A stretch of 64,000 nt of DNA, taken from assembly GCF_963583255.1 (NCBI RefSeq), contig NC_084803.1, forward strand, positions 6,686,238 to 6,750,237, read 5' to 3'. Origin of the DNA: Pyrus communis. Its lineage: Eukaryota; Streptophyta; Magnoliopsida; Rosales; Rosaceae. A program made the position numbers and the translations under genes. The notes beneath the pieces are model-generated. The model saw nothing but the letters and a program-made list of their open reading frames with translations, was not told the origin of the DNA and made no database searches. Positions 61,943 through 64,000 of the stretch are shown in pieces; the stretch's first letter is position 1, and each line of letters opens with the position of its first letter.

Positions 61943-62195
61943 GTTGAAGCAGCTAAGAATCATTCCATGCACTTTTCTGAGATCGGGCAAATCATGGTGG
62001 ACACAAAGGCGCTACTTTCAACAATTACTGAGGCTACTATATCCCATACCCATCGCCAAGCAAACAATATCGCACATAGGGCTTGCCCGTTTTGGTCTCT
62101 TGGTGAGTCATGCGTGTGATTGGGATGATCACCCTCCAACTTTAATTTTGGATTTAATTATTGATGAGAGTATGGAGCCTGGAATGGCCTTGTAA
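61943..62195 (+). pseudogene. RNase-H-like domain fragment, frameshifted (LINE or reverse-transcriptase derived)
   Basis: One frame reads EIGQIMVDTKALLSTITEA and THRQANNIAHR, matching the end of the plant RVT_3/RNase-H domain (His-x3-AN-x2-AH region). The continuation ARFGLLVSHACDW is in another frame, so a frameshift lies near 62085. No start codon or other domain is attached. This is a decayed fragment of a LINE-type polyprotein or a domesticated RNase-H gene. Confidence 0.6.
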
Positions 62196-62226
62196 CAAAC
62201 CAATGTAATGACTCTATCAATGAATA

Positions 62227-63691
62227 TGTAATACTCTGAAAATTTTAAAACATGTGATTATATGGAATTTTTTTTCAAAAAGTGAAATTACTAAAATGTC
62301 TCTCGTTGACTAAACGTAATTATACGAGGATGTATTTTAACCTCATATATTTTATCATATTTCTTGGCATCTTTGGATAGAGCTCGATCTCACGAACGCG
62401 TAGGCGCAAACTGTTTGTGAAACAAAGTTATAACAAATGAGATATGAACAAGCGAAGTTAGGGGTGAAATGGTCATTTGACCATAATCTAGATTTCTCCA
62501 CAAAATTGTGAGGTGCCACGTGTGTGGCATTGGCTGGGAGAGAGAGAGAGAGAGCACTGCCCAATCAGAAAACAAGGAAGGAGGGAAAGGAGAGAACAAG
62601 GAAATGAGGGAGAGAACCGGGTCCTCCCTTTGACTTGCGTGACCCGACCCGTTGCCTTTCTTCTCTGGTGGTTTTCGTCGGTTTTCTGGCAAACCACATC
62701 AATCAAACCTTGGGAAATCACTCCATGGCTTCCCTCTACCTAATCCATCCCAAATTTCATATAAAATTGGCCTTGATTGTGTGAAAACTACACGGGGGTT
62801 GCGACGGGTTCAAGGATGGCGATCGGCCAATTTCGAAAGCCTCACCGTCAACCACCACCACAAGTAGACTCTCCTCAACCTCAGGAACAAAGCCCATGCA
62901 TTGGTTGGGGGCGTTGGAGCTGTTTTGGAGTCGAATCAAGAACACCCAATTTCAAGGGTTTTCGGCGGGTTTGAGTGAAATTGGGGGTTTTCCCGGCCGA
63001 ATTGGACTTCGGCCCAAGTATAAAAATAGCTCCCCTCATTGAGATCTTCATTTCTGAAAATTTTGAGAAGTTTTTGAAATAGTTGAATTTTCCAACCAGT
63101 CGGGGCGGCTGACCGCCAACTGGGGTGGCGTGTGTGGCAGCACGTGGCCAGAATGCCGTCAATGCTATGTTTAAGCTAAATTAGATGCCTTGAAGTCAGT
63201 CTTGATATTTGTATGACGTAGGTTAATCATTCGAACTTAAATTCATTACAATACCGTACTTGATCAATTTTTGAATCGATGATCCAACCGTTTGATCATC
63301 ACCAAACTTTGATACGTTGTAATACGTAATATTTGAGGATCTTAGGAACTTACAGATCGGGAATCCGATGTACGAATCTTCCTGAATTGGAATTGTAAGT
63401 TCGTAAAATAAAATGTCGACCGCCACTTGATTTCGTAATTGACCGAGATCCGACCATTTGATCATAATGAAATTTTAGTATGTTGTTCTAGAAGCGTAAG
63501 ACGAACTACGAATGACTTAATCCCTTTGTTTAGGATATGTAGACTGTCTAATCAGGATGTTAGATGCAGCCATAAACTAAACTAAATGATTTTTTTTTTT
63601 GTGTGGTTAGTTAGAATTATAATTAACCATTATTTTTATTGTGGCCTACTTGTGTGTTTGGCTTCCGAATTAGAAATTTTGGGATGTTACA
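62227..63691. mobile_element. Probable solo LTR, about 1.46 kb
   Basis: The segment starts TGTAATACTCTG and ends GGGATGTTACA, mirror-type ends of the TGTAAC...GTTACA class of plant gypsy LTRs. Flanks GAATA (62222-62226) and GAATC (63692-63696) match at 4 of 5 bases. Inside is a GA-repeat (~62531-62550) and a GC-richer middle with short frames that have no domain. No internal retroelement region is present, which fits recombination between two LTRs. Confidence 0.6.
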
Positions 63692-63696
63692 GAATC

Positions 63697-64000
63697 TACT
63701 ATCGTTTCTTTGAAAAAAAGGGTTTAGGGTTTTTTTTTGTTTAGATGACGCAATATTGTTCAACTTATTTTCATTGTTATCGTCAATAGTTCAAATCACA
63801 TAGATTTTTTGTTCTCTCACTTCCACTAAAATTGTCATTTATTATTTACTTTTAAAAACTTCCATTTTTCCAATTTGTAACAGCAAAATGAAAACGCCTA
63901 CATATGAGGAAAAAAAAAGGGAAGTTTTGAAGCGCCGCTTAATAAAGAAGGAAGTTCTACAGCTAATTAGTATATAAGGACTTAGAAATTTTGGACAATG
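63697..64000. other. Window edge, no gene recognised
   Basis: AT-rich sequence with no supported feature. Confidence 0.35.

Noticed and set aside
62390..63162. Several overlapping frames in the right-hand region
   Set aside because: GC-richer LTR interior gives open frames by chance on both strands; no domain found.

Overview
This is a gene-sparse, transposon-rich window of plant nuclear DNA from a eudicot. Genes are interrupted by GT-AG introns, the intergenic DNA is AT-rich, and the plant-only families present include FPF1-like, fasciclin-like arabinogalactan, DUF1644 and plastid ABC1K proteins. A Cassandra-type TRIM (a miniature LTR element carrying 5S rRNA sequence) and many MITEs (miniature inverted-repeat elements) and SINEs would fit Rosaceae such as apple, pear or Prunus. 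That placement is inference and the sequence alone does not prove it. I rebuilt exon structures by hand from splice sites. Every multi-exon model below sums to a multiple of three with no internal stop.

Layout. Positions 1-24000 are the gene-dense part. It holds a DUF1644 zinc-finger gene (minus), an HBS1-type translational GTPase for ribosome rescue (minus, 11 coding exons), a chloroplast ABC1K1/PGR6-like atypical kinase (minus, 14 exons) and, divergently, RPA2, the 32 kDa subunit of replication protein A (plus, 11 exons, two E2F-like sites upstream). A nearly intact Ty1/copia retrotransposon (23799-28655) sits just behind RPA2. Its LTRs differ by one base, its target-site duplication is perfect, and two in-frame stops break its polyprotein. 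From 28661 to about 46200 only one firm gene is present, an FPF1-like growth regulator (minus, 32451-32771). The rest is a mosaic: two Mutator-like MITEs with 9-bp duplications, two SINEs with long duplications, a complete Cassandra TRIM, a degenerate second TRIM, a hAT-type element with a perfect 8-bp duplication, and tandem duplications. From 46222 to 54004 there is a cell-wall/cell-surface cluster: two fasciclin-like arabinogalactan genes on the minus strand, then a divergent small GPI-anchored AGP-like gene. From 54570 to 58440 there is a Cys-type selenoprotein-H-like gene (minus) whose second intron has been invaded by a palindromic MITE and LTR-like DNA. The remainder to 64000 has no intact gene. 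It contains a frameshifted RNase-H fragment and a probable 1.46 kb solo LTR.

The genes do not form a pathway. They are ordinary independently transcribed plant loci: RNA surveillance, plastoquinone/plastoglobule biology, DNA replication, growth control, cell wall and redox. I found no convincing new multi-gene system. The most interesting signals are the young copia insertion with TA...TA termini, the 5S-rRNA-bearing TRIM copies with different promoter-box damage, the long hairpin MITE inside an RPA2 intron, the cluster of four G-boxes at 31381-31492, and the internally duplicated small AGP-like protein.
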